Source of the DNA: Aquisalimonas sp.
Lineage (GTDB): Bacteria; Pseudomonadota; Gammaproteobacteria; Nitrococcales; Aquisalimonadaceae
Reading direction: 5' to 3'
NCBI RefSeq assembly: GCF_007120195.1
Contig: NZ_SKOG01000066.1
Span: 1 to 33,610 of the forward strand
Length of the DNA: 33,610 bases
Shown: one piece after another, positions 19,037 to 30,218 of the stretch
Layout: each line of letters begins with the position of its first letter
Position numbering within the stretch: position 1 is the first letter of the stretch
Made by a program: the position numbers and the translations under genes
Notes under the pieces: generated by a model
Seen by the model: the letters and a program-made list of their open reading frames with translations, nothing else
What the model was told of the DNA's origin: nothing
The model's database searches: none

Positions 19037-19500
19037 ACCGGTTGCTGATCGGCATTGGCAATCGCTTCCGCAGCGACGACGGGGTCGGCCCGGTGATCGC
19101 CGAACGCCTAGAGGCACTGGCGCTGCCGGCCACGCGGGTCTGCATTGCCAGCGGCGAGGGCGCGGCGCTGATGGATCTGTGGCGCGAGGCCGAGGCGGTA
19201 TACCTGTTCGACGCGGTGTCCTCCGGCAAGGCGGCCGGCACCGTGCATCGTCTGGATGCCGCCAGCCAGACCATCCCGCAGGAGTTTTTCCATTACTCCA
19301 CCCACGCCTTCAGCCTGGCCGAGGCGGTGGAATTGGCCCGGGCGCTGGACGAGCTGCCGCCCAGACTCATCATTTACGGCATCGAAGGCGGCAGCTTTCG
19401 GGCCGGCCGGGAACTGAGCCCGCCGGTGGCAGCGGCGGTGGACGAGGTGGTCGAGCGGGTCAGCGCAGAACTCGGGGCAACGGCCCCGGATGCTGGCTGA
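19033..19500 (+). CDS. hydrogenase maturation protease
   Basis: [55 protein letters not shown]. Confidence 0.92.
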   Translation: MNRLLIGIGNRFRSDDGVGPVIAERLEALALPATRVCIASGEGAALMDLWREAEAVYLFDAVSSGKAAGTVHRLDAASQTIPQEFFHYSTHAFSLAEAVELARALDELPPRLIIYGIEGGSFRAGRELSPPVAAAVDEVVERVSAELGATAPDAG

Positions 19501-19527
19501 GACACCAGGCAAATACAGGAGCACGGC

Positions 19528-19806
19528 ATGCATGAATTCTCCCTGATGGCGGATCTGCTGCGTAAGATCGAAAAGGTCGCCCGCGACAACGACGCCAGCC
19601 GGGTGCGCAGCGTGGATGTCTGGCTGGGCGCCTTCTCGCACATCTCCGCCCAGCACTTCCGCGAGCATTTCATCGAGGGCACACAGGGTACCGTGGCCGA
19701 GGGCGCGGAACTCCATGTAGAGACCTCGGACGACACCAGCGACCCGAACGCGCAGGACATCCTGCTCAAGGCCATCGAGGTGGATGAGACCGAGTCAGCG
19801 CAATGA
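19528..19806 (+). CDS. hypA: HypA-like nickel metallochaperone lacking zinc-finger cysteines
   Basis: MHEFSLMADLLRKIEKVARDNDASRV..VWLGAFSHISAQHFREHF..GTVAEGAELHVE..DILLKAIEV; 92 aa, no CxxC pairs. Confidence 0.85.
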   Translation: MHEFSLMADLLRKIEKVARDNDASRVRSVDVWLGAFSHISAQHFREHFIEGTQGTVAEGAELHVETSDDTSDPNAQDILLKAIEVDETESAQ

Positions 19807-22091
19807 GTCAGCTGGGGGCCGCTGGCGAGCTGGAGGTCCGCTGGCGCTTCCGCCTCACCGGCGCTGTGCAGGGGGTCGGTTTCCGGCCCTTTGTCTATCG
19901 CCTGGCACAGACCCTGGGTCTGGCCGGCTGGGTCTCCAATACAGCACAGGGTCTGGTGGTTGAACTGGAAGGCCCGCAAGCCGCGATTGCCGCCTTCCGC
20001 AGCCGTCTGCTTAGCGAGGCGCCAGCCGTTGCCCGAATCGATGCGGTAAGTATCGAAGCCATCCAGCCGCAGGGGACCACCGGTTTTGTTATCCGCCAGA
20101 GCGCTGAGGGCGGTCCGCGCTCGGTCAGTGTGCTGCCTGATCTGGCCACATGCCCCGGCTGCCTGGCCGACATCCGTGACCCAGCGAACCGCCGCCACCG
20201 CTACCCCTTTACCAATTGCACCCACTGCGGCCCCCGTCTGAGCATCATTCGCGCCCTGCCCTATGACCGCGCCGCCACTACCATGCAGGGGTTCACGCTG
20301 TGCTCGGCCTGCCGCGCGGAATACGAGGACCCGGCCGACCGCCGCTTTCACGCCCAGCCCAATGCCTGCCCGGAGTGCGGGCCCCAGCTTGCGCTGTGGG
20401 ATGCGCGGGGCCGGGAGCTGGCACGCAGCGAGGCCGCGCTGGGCGAGGCGGTAGCGCGTCTGTGCGCCGGCGAGATTCTGGCGGTAAAGGGCCTGGGCGG
20501 CTTCCACCTGCTGGCCGACGCCTGCAATGAAGACGCGGTCGCGGCGCTGCGCCAGCGCAAGCACCGCCCCGCCAAGCCCCTGGCCGTGATGTACCCGGAT
20601 CTTGAGCAACTGGAGCGGGACTGCCGGGTCAGCCCGGCGGCCAAAGCGCTGCTGGGCTCACCCGCCGCGCCGGTGGTCCTATTACCGCGCCGGCCGGAGG
20701 CGGGGCTGGCGGTCGGCATCGCCCCGGGCAATCCTCGGGTGGGGGCCATGCTGCCGTATACGCCGCTGCACTATCTGCTGCTCGGCGATTTCGGCCGGCC
20801 GGTGGTCTCGACCAGCGGCAACCTCGCCGATGAGCCGATCTGCATTGATGAACACGAGGCCCTGGACCGGCTGCGAGGCATTGCCGATGCCTTTCTCGTC
20901 CACAACCGCCCGATCGCCCGGCAGGTGGACGACTCCGTGGTCCAATTGATCGGCGAGCGGCCCATGCCCCTGCGCGTGGCCCGTGGTTACGCGCCGGTCA
21001 GCCTGCCGCTGGGGCAACCACCACCGGCCGTGCTCGCCACCGGTGGCCATCTGAAAAACACCCTGGCCGTGACCAGCGGCGAGAACCTGATCGTCAGCCA
21101 GCACCTCGGGGATCTGGAAACACCAGAGGCCTGCGCCGCATTCGAGCGCATGGCGGACAGCCTGGAGGCGCTCTACGACGCGCGCCCGTGCCTGATCGCC
21201 TGCGACCACCACCCGGACTATTTCACCAGCCGCTATGCCCGTGACAGCGGCCGGCCGGTCCATCCCGTGCAGCATCACCACGCCCACATCGCTGCGGTCA
21301 TGCTGGAGCATGGCCTGCGCGGTCCGTTGCTCGGCATGGCCTGGGATGGCGCCGGACTGGGAGAGGACGCCACCGTCTGGGGCGGGGAATTCCTGCGCTG
21401 CGAGGGCGCAGACTGCCAACGGGTGGCGCATCTTCTGCCATTCCCCCTGCCCGGCGGCGACGCCGCCGCCCGCGAAGCCCGGCGCAGCGCCGCCGGCCTG
21501 CTGTTCACACTGGCCGGCAGTGACTGGGCACAGGCAAGCAATCCCGCCGTGGCCGCGTTTACCGCCCGCGAGCGGGAACTGCTCAGCCAAATGCTCAGGC
21601 GCGATGTGCAGACACCGCTGACCACCAGCATGGGTCGTCTGTTCGATGGCCTGGCGGCCGTGCTGGGCCTGCATACCGGCCCCGGCTACGAGGGGCAGGC
21701 CGCCATGGCGCTGCAGTTCGCCTCCGAACAGGGCGGCGATTCCACGCCCTATCCGCTGACCATCACGGCCCTGGAAGACGGGGCGCTGGGCGTGGACTGG
21801 CGGCCCATGCTGCGCGCCGTGCTGGCGGATCAGGCTGCCGGGATTGCAGCCGCCGACATCGCCCGGCGCTGTCATGCAACACTGGTGGAATCGGTCATAC
21901 TGGTGGCGCAGCGTCTTGGTCTGCACCAGTGGGTGCTGGCGGGAGGCTGTTTTCAGAATCAATTGTTGGTGGAGATGCTCCAGGTCAAGGCCGGGGAGGC
22001 CGGGGCCATGGTGTACTGGCCGCAACGATTACCACCCAACGACGGGGCACTGGCCGCGGGCCAGGCCGCTGTCGTGCTGGCGCGACATTGA
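19803..22091 (+). CDS. hypF: carbamoyltransferase HypF
   Basis: Acylphosphatase domain, paired zinc fingers CPGCLAD..CTHCGP / CSACRAEY..CPECGP, YrdC and Kae1-like domains. Confidence 0.96.
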   Translation: MSQLGAAGELEVRWRFRLTGAVQGVGFRPFVYRLAQTLGLAGWVSNTAQGLVVELEGPQAAIAAFRSRLLSEAPAVARIDAVSIEAIQPQGTTGFVIRQSAEGGPRSVSVLPDLATCPGCLADIRDPANRRHRYPFTNCTHCGPRLSIIRALPYDRAATTMQGFTLCSACRAEYEDPADRRFHAQPNACPECGPQLALWDARGRELARSEAALGEAVARLCAGEILAVKGLGGFHLLADACNEDAVAALRQRKHRPAKPLAVMYPDLEQLERDCRVSPAAKALLGSPAAPVVLLPRRPEAGLAVGIAPGNPRVGAMLPYTPLHYLLLGDFGRPVVSTSGNLADEPICIDEHEALDRLRGIADAFLVHNRPIARQVDDSVVQLIGERPMPLRVARGYAPVSLPLGQPPPAVLATGGHLKNTLAVTSGENLIVSQHLGDLETPEACAAFERMADSLEALYDARPCLIACDHHPDYFTSRYARDSGRPVHPVQHHHAHIAAVMLEHGLRGPLLGMAWDGAGLGEDATVWGGEFLRCEGADCQRVAHLLPFPLPGGDAAAREARRSAAGLLFTLAGSDWAQASNPAVAAFTARERELLSQMLRRDVQTPLTTSMGRLFDGLAAVLGLHTGPGYEGQAAMALQFASEQGGDSTPYPLTITALEDGALGVDWRPMLRAVLADQAAGIAAADIARRCHATLVESVILVAQRLGLHQWVLAGGCFQNQLLVEMLQVKAGEAGAMVYWPQRLPPNDGALAAGQAAVVLARH

Positions 22092-22103
22092 GCAGGATTC
22101 CTT

Positions 22104-22360
22104 ATGTGCTTGGCAATACCCGGCAAATTGATCGCAATCGGTGAGCAGGAGCCGCTGTTTCGCACCGGCGAGGTGGACTTTGCCGGCAACCGGCGCGAGG
22201 TGTCGCTGGCCTGCGTGCCGGACGCGCAGGTGGGTGACTATGTGCTAGTCCACGTCGGCCTGGCGATTAGCACCATCGACCCGGACGAGGCGCAGCGCGT
22301 GTTCGATTATCTCCGGGAGATGGGGGAGCTGGAGGAACTGGGCGAAGCGGGGCCGCAGCC

Positions 22361-22364
<4 letters not shown>
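22104..22364 (+). CDS. hypC: HypC/HybG/HupF chaperone
   Basis: [12 protein letters not shown].. [19 protein letters not shown]. Confidence 0.96.
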
Positions 22365-23472
<1,108 letters not shown>

Positions 23473-23476
<4 letters not shown>

Positions 23477-24528
23477 GCGATACATCGGCCAACAACCTTC
23501 CCGTCTGCCCCCTGCCGCTGGACGACCACCCCTGCGTGCTACTCGCCCATGGCGGCGGCGGTCGGCTTATGCACCGCCTGCTAGATGAACTGATCCTGCC
23601 TGCACTCGGCGCCGAATCGGCGGGTGCGCATGATGCCGCCGTACTGGAAGCCACAGAGGGCAGGCTGGCGTTCACCACCGACTCCTTCGTGGTCAATCCG
23701 CTGTTCTTTCCCGGTGGCAACATCGGCCATCTGGCGGTACACGGCACGGTCAATGACCTGGCCATGAGCGGCGCCATCGCCAAGCAACTCAGCGTCGGCC
23801 TGATCCTGGAGGAAGGCCTGCCGCTGGCGGATTTATGGCGCATCCTGTGCAGCATGCGCGAGGCGGGCGCGGCCGCCGGCATCCGCTTCGTGACCGGGGA
23901 CACCAAGGTGGTCGATCGCGGCAAGGGCGACGGGCTGTTCGTCAACACCTCCGGGCTCGGCGTAATCGCCGACGGCGTTGATATCCGGCCGGGCCGGGTC
24001 CAGCCGGGTGATACCGTCATCGTCAGTGGCGACCTGGGCCGCCACGGCATGGCCATCATGGCCAGCCGCGAACGGCTAAGCTTCGAGACCCCGATCCGCA
24101 GTGACAGCGCGGATCTCGGCACCGCCGTGCAGACACTGCTGCGCGCCGGGATCGACGTCCACTGCCTGCGCGACCTCACCCGCGGAGGCCTGGCCAGCGC
24201 CTTGCACGAGATCGCAGTGGCCACCCGTGTGGGCATCCGTATCGAGCAGGCACGCCTGCCGGTGGCCGAAACCGTTGCCGGCGCCTGCGAGATGCTCGGC
24301 CTGGACCCCCTGTATGTTGCCTGCGAGGGCCGTTTCGTCACCTTCGTGCCAGCCGCGCAGTCCGATCAGGCCCTGGATGTGTTACATGGCCATGCAGTGG
24401 CCGAACAGGCCACGCGGATCGGTGAAGTCATCGACACCCCCCGGCCACCGGTAACCATGACCAGCAGCATTGGCGCCCGCCGGGTCATCGACATGCTCAG
24501 CGGCGAACAGCTGCCGCGCATCTGCTGA
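23473..24528 (+). CDS. hypE: hydrogenase expression/formation protein HypE
   Basis: [37 protein letters not shown]-terminal PRIC. Confidence 0.96.
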
Positions 24529-24903
24529 TCAAGGCGCCTGAAATGCTCCAGGTCGACCAGGTTCTACTGCCAGGGTGTCCCAGTGTTGTTCGTTTCGCCC
24601 ACACCAATGGTCTGCTCGCTCCCGAACTGCCAGAGGGCCAAGTCTTTACCACCAATGGCGGCCATAACTGGTAGGGCTGGTTCCCGCCCTGGCGCATGAT
24701 GCCCAACTCCCGGGCGCCCGCGCCTGGTTGCGCTCGCCTGTTGACGTTTCGTTCATGTTTGCGATCTTATTCATAATGTCGGCGTCTTTGCCGGCATGAA
24801 CATAAACGCCGGGGACGACCGTTCTCGCCGACCTTTCCCGGATCTTCTCTCCACTCTCGTCGCTCTCGACACCGTATCTTGGTCGGTGCCTACACTATAG
24901 TGG

Positions 24904-25440
24904 TGCGCCTTCGGCGCGGTTTGTTTGACGGTGCATTACGCTGGCGCTAATGCCACCCTACGCGCTGGGATCAGGGTCGTTGGCATGCGCGCGCTACGTG
25001 CCGGAGTCCCGCAGGTCGACAGTGGCCTCGACCGCACCCTGCGGTCCGGCAAACCTTCTGACTTAGATGATCGGCAGCTGTCGTTCCAGGCCCCCGCCAG
25101 GACTTCGCGGCGGCGAGACGGCGGGCACCCCGTCGCCGGCGACCACGGTGAATTTTGGGGCATCGCTGTGGTGCTTGCCGTCGAAGCGCGTCCCAATCTC
25201 GAAGGTGTCGACGAAGGCCATGCCATCGCTAAAATGCTTGTGCATGAAAGGTTTTGTCGTTGACGCGCTTGATCTCGCTGTCGAGTATAGTCGATGGAAA
25301 CCCGCTTCTCGTCCCGTGAGACAATGACACTGCGCTCGCCGGCGCCATCGGACTGCCTTCGATTTGACCTGCGGATCCGGGCCCAGGGCGGACAGCCGTG
25401 CGATAAAATCCAGCGGTTCGAAGATCACAGGCGTGGTGCC
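24904..25440. repeat. degenerate repeat R2 (direct copy of 2541-2830, with ~247 bp extra at 25065-25311)
   Basis: Shares both halves with R1; includes imperfect palindrome ggtgcattacgctggcgctaatgccacc (24930-24957). Confidence 0.85.
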
Positions 25441-25480
25441 ATTGCGTTCGTCGGTCTGGCCTGACGGGACCCAGGCAACT
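25063..25480 (-). pseudogene. IS91-family transposase-like C-terminal fragment joined to frameshifted unknown coding debris
   Basis: ERNGTTPVIFEPLDFIARLSALGPDP; then GAGERSVIVSRDEKRVSIDY / LDSEIKRVNDKTFHAQAF / SDGMAFVDTFEIGTRFDGKHHSDAPKFTVVAGDGVP in successive frames. Confidence 0.6.
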
Positions 25481-25563
25481 TGCAGCGATACGTAGTGTTC
25501 CCAATGGGAGTGCTCGCCGGTGGCGATTACGCTGTCTGACCCGCCCGTTGTGGTCGAGAGGTT

Positions 25564-26730
25564 ATGATGGCCAATGCGCGATCCAGCAAGACCGGGCACA
25601 CGCCCCACGAACGCGTGGCGTTGTTACTCCAGGGCGGCGGTGCATTGGGGAGCTATCATCACGGCGTCTATGAGGCGCTCGCGGCAACCGGGTACATAGT
25701 GGACTGGTTCGCCGGCACCAGTATCGGTGGTATCCAGGCCGCCATCCTCGCCGGCAATCCGCCGGAGCGACGCCTCGAACGCCTGGAGACATTCTGGCGA
25801 CGTATTACCTGGCCACAGCTCTTGCCGGCACCACCGCCGGCCCACCCGGCCCGCAAGCTCATTAACATCGCCAGTGCCATGGGCACGATGATGTGGGGGC
25901 AACCCGGGTTTTTCCAGCCGGATTGGCTGGGCCCATTACCGGGGCCATGGAAAGTCAGAGGACAGGTCCACTACTACAGTCTTGCCCCTCTGGAGCGGAC
26001 ACTCACCGAGCTGATCGACTTCGATTACCTTAATCGATCCGATGTGCGGTTGAGTCTTGGCGCGGCGGAGGTCGAGAGCGGGCGGCATGTGTATTTTGAT
26101 TCCAGCCATCAGACCATCGATCTGCGCCACGTTCTCGCCACTGGCGCTTTGCCGCCCGCTTTTCCCGCGATCGAGATTGACGGAGCGCACTACTGGGACG
26201 GTGGCCTACTGTCGAATACGCCCTTGAGCGTCGTTCTCGAGGACAATCCGCGCCGGAGTACGCTTTGTTTCATGGTGGATCTCTTTGATCCGAGGGGGTC
26301 GCCGCCAATGGATCTGGATCAGCTCGAAGATCGCCGCAAGGACATCATCTACGCAAGCCGTGCGCATACAGAGATCGAGAACCACAGCCGCATGCACGAT
26401 CTTCGCCACGCCGTCAGTGTGTTGTTCGAGCACCTGCCGGAAGCCGAGCGTAACAAACCGGAAGTCGCCGCCCTGGAGGCCCTTGGCTGTACCACGACAG
26501 TCAACGTGGTGCACTTCGTCTACCCGGGGCAGGCCTATCGCTCGTCGGCGAAGGATTTCACCTTTCTGCCACAAACGCTGGCGGATCATCGCCGCCGGGG
26601 CTATGAGGACGCGACCACGGCGCTTCGCGATCCCCGGTGGGAGGAGCCCTTGCCTGCCCACCTGGGCGCGGTCCATTACGAGGTCAATGAGATGGCTCGA
26701 GAGTCGGTTGACCAGGAGCCTGGCGAGTGA
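25564..26730 (+). CDS. patatin-like phospholipase family protein
   Basis: ALLLQGGGALGSYHHGVYEAL, GTSIGG nucleophile elbow, YWDGGLLSNTPL. Confidence 0.93.
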   Translation: MMANARSSKTGHTPHERVALLLQGGGALGSYHHGVYEALAATGYIVDWFAGTSIGGIQAAILAGNPPERRLERLETFWRRITWPQLLPAPPPAHPARKLINIASAMGTMMWGQPGFFQPDWLGPLPGPWKVRGQVHYYSLAPLERTLTELIDFDYLNRSDVRLSLGAAEVESGRHVYFDSSHQTIDLRHVLATGALPPAFPAIEIDGAHYWDGGLLSNTPLSVVLEDNPRRSTLCFMVDLFDPRGSPPMDLDQLEDRRKDIIYASRAHTEIENHSRMHDLRHAVSVLFEHLPEAERNKPEVAALEALGCTTTVNVVHFVYPGQAYRSSAKDFTFLPQTLADHRRRGYEDATTALRDPRWEEPLPAHLGAVHYEVNEMARESVDQEPGE

Positions 26731-28088
26731 ACGAAGCCTCTCTCCAGGGTTTAGGTCGGCCCGCCGATCAACAGGGGCGCGGGCACCATCGGAAGGGCGT
26801 AAAGGCGACGAAAACATGCCCATCGGACACGGATACGGCGAATCCCCAGGCGGGTTCGGCACCCGGCCGAGGCCTCTGCGCAGTGGGACTGATGTTGCTG
26901 GTGACCGGGTGTACGCTCGACGACGCCAACTTTTCGCAGTATCCGGGTTTCGATGCCTACCTGAGCGCCTTTCCACCCGCCGACGAGCCCGCGAGCGAAC
27001 GCGAGCGGCACCTGCTGAAGGCCTTTCGCCCGCGTTTTTACGTGGCGGCAGACGAGACCGGCCCGATTTCCTTCTACGACGACTACATCGCCGAGGGTCG
27101 CTTGTATGACGCTGCTGGGGAACTCGTCGCCACCGACGTCGACCGCGCACTGCTCAATGAATACCGGGACGATCCGCAGGCGTTGTTTGTGCACGAACCT
27201 GTCTCCGAAGGCGGTACGCCGGTCGTTGCGGCGCGGGCCAGCACGAGCGTGCTGCGATTGCCGGGCATGGAGGCACCGGAGGCGGCCGTATTCCTGCACT
27301 ACCACTTGGTCTTTCGGCACTCCGGAATTGCGGCCGGCATTACCGGCTGGCAGCGCGCCGCCCTCGATCTCATCGGGGACGCGGACGACTGGCATCAACT
27401 CGACCATTACGCGGCTGTAACGCTGGCACTCGTGCCGGAGCCGGGCGTTGCGGTTGATAAGGCGGGCCCGGAGGAGTTGATTCCTTTCGCAGCGACCATG
27501 CAGCAACACAACTACATGCGTGCCTACGCGCTCGTGGGCGGCACGGTTGGGGGTGATCATCCCGGGCGCATGGTTATGGACGCGAACCATCGCATCGCCG
27601 TGGATGTGGCCGAGGCATCCCATGCGCTGTTCCCGCACGCCCGGGAGCGTCGCCGCCACCGCGCCGTGCGCTTCCTGGACGCCGATAGCGCGCAGTATCT
27701 GGTCAGCGGTCACTCCCGACCACTGATCTCCGGTGACGATGTCACCGATCCTGCCCGCGAGGTGGACTACGCGTTGCAATTCCTGCCCCCCAGCGATGCC
27801 TTCTACACGTTCCAGGGGTGGCTGGGCGAACGTCGCCGTCTGCCCGGCCGGGATTCCCCGCCAGGCGCGCTGTACAACACATTGCCGCCACTGCAGCCGG
27901 AACGCGTCCAGATGTCGGTGTTTTTCTGGTTCGAAGGCGCGGCGGATTATCCGCGGGATCTCGCCGGGCTCGAGCTGCACACCTGGCGTCCACCCCGGGA
28001 GGAGTCGCTGGCGCCGTTCCAGCACAGACTGGTCCGCGCCCTGCCTTGCCGCGACGATTGGACACTGCCGTGCGCCCGCGACTTGTGA
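26727..28088 (+). CDS. hypothetical protein, probable lipoprotein (true start likely internal, near 26892)
   Basis: Long ORF, lipobox-like LMLLVTGC then TLDDANFSQYPGFDAYL; GTGA overlap with patatin gene. Confidence 0.65.
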   Translation: MNEASLQGLGRPADQQGRGHHRKGVKATKTCPSDTDTANPQAGSAPGRGLCAVGLMLLVTGCTLDDANFSQYPGFDAYLSAFPPADEPASERERHLLKAFRPRFYVAADETGPISFYDDYIAEGRLYDAAGELVATDVDRALLNEYRDDPQALFVHEPVSEGGTPVVAARASTSVLRLPGMEAPEAAVFLHYHLVFRHSGIAAGITGWQRAALDLIGDADDWHQLDHYAAVTLALVPEPGVAVDKAGPEELIPFAATMQQHNYMRAYALVGGTVGGDHPGRMVMDANHRIAVDVAEASHALFPHARERRRHRAVRFLDADSAQYLVSGHSRPLISGDDVTDPAREVDYALQFLPPSDAFYTFQGWLGERRRLPGRDSPPGALYNTLPPLQPERVQMSVFFWFEGAADYPRDLAGLELHTWRPPREESLAPFQHRLVRALPCRDDWTLPCARDL

Positions 28089-28280
28089 CCGCAGCCATCA
28101 CTCGGCTCCGATCGCTGTGCCACGAGATTCGGCGGGCCACGCGCTCGCATCAAGACGACAGCACCGGTGCGGGCGCCCTTGTGGCGCACGCCCGCGTAAG
28201 TTGATCCGACGCATAACGATGGCGCGGGAGACGATGCCCAGCGCCTGGCCCATGATCACCGTGCGGCTGGCGGCTTGTTG

Positions 28281-28598
28281 TTATTGTGCCGAGCTGCGGC
28301 GGCGATATAACGCCCCGGCCACTCCCAGCAAGCCGACCCCAAGCACACCGTAGCTGCCGGGTTCGGGCACCCCCACTACCTCCTCGACAGTTGCGTTGGC
28401 GAACGTGGTGGACCCGATGGTTATCGAAGTCATCGAGGTTAAGGTGGCTGTCAGTGCCGTGATCAAATAGCCGTGATCAAATAATTCAAAATTACTGATG
28501 ATGAGTGATGAAAATGCCTTGGCTTTACCCTGGGCATGAGCGGCGCCGGCTGCACCGAGCCCGAGTGCCGCAGTAGCGACTGCTGTCGGTTGGATTGT
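28281..28598 (-). pseudogene. PEP-CTERM-type protein without recognisable start codon
   Basis: Open frame TIQPTAVATAALGLGAAGAAHAQGKAKAFSSLIISNFELFDHGYLITALTATL...VGVPEPGSYGVLGVGLLGVAGALYRRRSSAQ*; no ATG/GTG/TTG found upstream in frame before a stop. Confidence 0.6.
28456..28483. repeat. 14-bp perfect tandem duplication
   Basis: gccgtgatcaaata x2, inside the PEP-CTERM reading frame. Confidence 0.9.
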
Positions 28599-28748
28599 CG
28601 CTATCGACGGTCTCCGAGCACGTGACCATACTCATGGAGGCGGGGTGCTTGCTGCGGTGTCGGACCGCAGGCGTGAGCCCATGATCCTGGAACCCTATTG
28701 GTGACTCGGCAAGCGACGGATTACACTGATACAAGCCCGAGTCTGGAA

Positions 28749-29108
28749 ATGATTATGTTGACCGATACTGATCTTTCAACCTTCCGGGAGCGCCTGGAGC
28801 AGCGTCTGGCCGCGCTTGCCGAGAACGCCGATCTGCGACGCTCCAGCACCGAGACCGTGGAACTTGACCAAACCCGGACCGGACGCCTGTCGCGCATGGA
28901 TGCGTTGCAGGGACAAGCCATGGCCAAGGCGACTGAGGCGCGCGCCCATGAGCAGATTCTTCGCGTTCGTGCTGCCTTGCGGCGAATGGATGAGGGCACC
29001 TACGGGGATTGCGCGCGCTGTGAGGAACCCATAGCCCGCGGGCGGCTGGAGGCTGATCCTGCGACGCTGATTTGCATTGCCTGTGCCGAGCAATCGGAGC
29101 GGGGTTAG
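28749..29108 (+). CDS. DksA/TraR-family C4 zinc-finger protein
   Basis: AALRRMDEGTYGDCARCEEPIARGRLEADPATLICIACAEQSE. Confidence 0.9.
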   Translation: MIMLTDTDLSTFRERLEQRLAALAENADLRRSSTETVELDQTRTGRLSRMDALQGQAMAKATEARAHEQILRVRAALRRMDEGTYGDCARCEEPIARGRLEADPATLICIACAEQSERG

Positions 29109-29147
29109 CTCTTGCGGCGTGGTTGAGGTTGTGGGTAAGGGTGGGTC

Positions 29148-29612
29148 TCAGAAGTAGCCCACCAGTCGCCCCAGCAATAGTACGCCGAGCCACAGGACGA
29201 TTGATGCGACCGCACCCCGGCGAACCGGTGGCGGGATTCGGCCCGGCGTTGATCCGAGTCTCCGGGAGACCCAGATTGCGTTGAGGCCGGCGACCACGAT
29301 TAGCCCAAGCTTACCCAGGAACAGGGTCGATTCGACATACTCGGTCGCCCGCGTGGCGAACAGCAACAAGCCCGTCATCAGCGCCAGGACAAACCCGGCA
29401 CCGGCTGTACGTGACAGCACCCGCCAGAGGGGTTCGATCGCGATGGACCGCCAAAGCCCAGCCAGCCGCAGATCAAGCGGCACGATGCTGCCCACGAGCA
29501 GCGCCACGCCAAGCACATGCGCCGCATTGACGATCGGGTAGGCCAGCACGGAGTTCCGCAGCGCGACGATCGGCGCCCAGGCTTCAACACTAACCAGCGC
29601 CTCGGCGATCAA
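29148..29612 (-). CDS. multi-TM membrane protein (DUF6644-like)
   Basis: 154 aa with several hydrophobic segments: YPIVNAAHVLGVALLVGSIVPLDLRLAG, LFLGKLGLIVVAGLNA. Confidence 0.7.
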   Translation of the reverse strand: MIAEALVSVEAWAPIVALRNSVLAYPIVNAAHVLGVALLVGSIVPLDLRLAGLWRSIAIEPLWRVLSRTAGAGFVLALMTGLLLFATRATEYVESTLFLGKLGLIVVAGLNAIWVSRRLGSTPGRIPPPVRRGAVASIVLWLGVLLLGRLVGYF

Positions 29613-30001
29613 TCGGAGTCCGGAACCCGGTCCGGGTACAGGTCGTGATGCCCCTCGCGGGTTGTCACCCGGACCGCTTTCAGCAGCTGCTCCCCTTCGC
29701 GGTTGGAGACGTGCCCCAAGGCCTTGATTTCGTTGCCGAACTCCAGGAGTTCGGCCGTCAATCCGCTGCGTTCGTTGCGCCAGGGCTGGCCGACTTCCAC
29801 CGTCCAGGTTTCACCGCCGACATCAATATCGACCTCACCGTGGGGATTACCCAGCCTCACGTCGACAATCTCACCGGTCAGCTCGGTGATCTCGTCGCTG
29901 GCCCAGCCCCAGCCGTGATGCCCGGAGGCCAGTGGCACCAGGCCGATGCACAGCAAGAGGGCAACGATCAAACGCATGTGCGCGGGATTCCGAGGGCTCA
30001 T
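29609..30001 (-). CDS. exported DUF6152-like protein
   Basis: Signal peptide ..LIVALLLCIGLVPLASGHHGWGWASDEITELTGEIVDVRLGNPHGEVDIDV; ATGA-type overlap with next gene. Confidence 0.75.
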   Translation of the reverse strand: MSPRNPAHMRLIVALLLCIGLVPLASGHHGWGWASDEITELTGEIVDVRLGNPHGEVDIDVGGETWTVEVGQPWRNERSGLTAELLEFGNEIKALGHVSNREGEQLLKAVRVTTREGHHDLYPDRVPDSD

Positions 30002-30218
30002 TGCACGACTCCTCCAAATGCCGGGCGCGCCTGAGCGAGCACGGCGGCGTGTTTGTTCCCACCTGTTCTGACTTGATAACACAATGCCGGCCCGGCTGTC
30101 GCTCCGCGGGTTGGGGGTGACAAGGCGCATGACCGACACCGGATACCGCGGCATCACGATTGGCAGTGCGCCAGGCACGGCTTCTGTTTCCCTGCGGCGC
30201 TCGCTATAGTCCCTACGC

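Noticed and set aside
17705-19117. Long minus-strand ORF (470 aa) antisense to hydrogenase large subunit
   Set aside because: GC-rich shadow ORF; the plus strand encodes an unmistakable large subunit
20682-22025. Long minus-strand ORF antisense to hypF
   Set aside because: Shadow ORF with His/Gly/Gln-rich low-information sequence; hypF is certain
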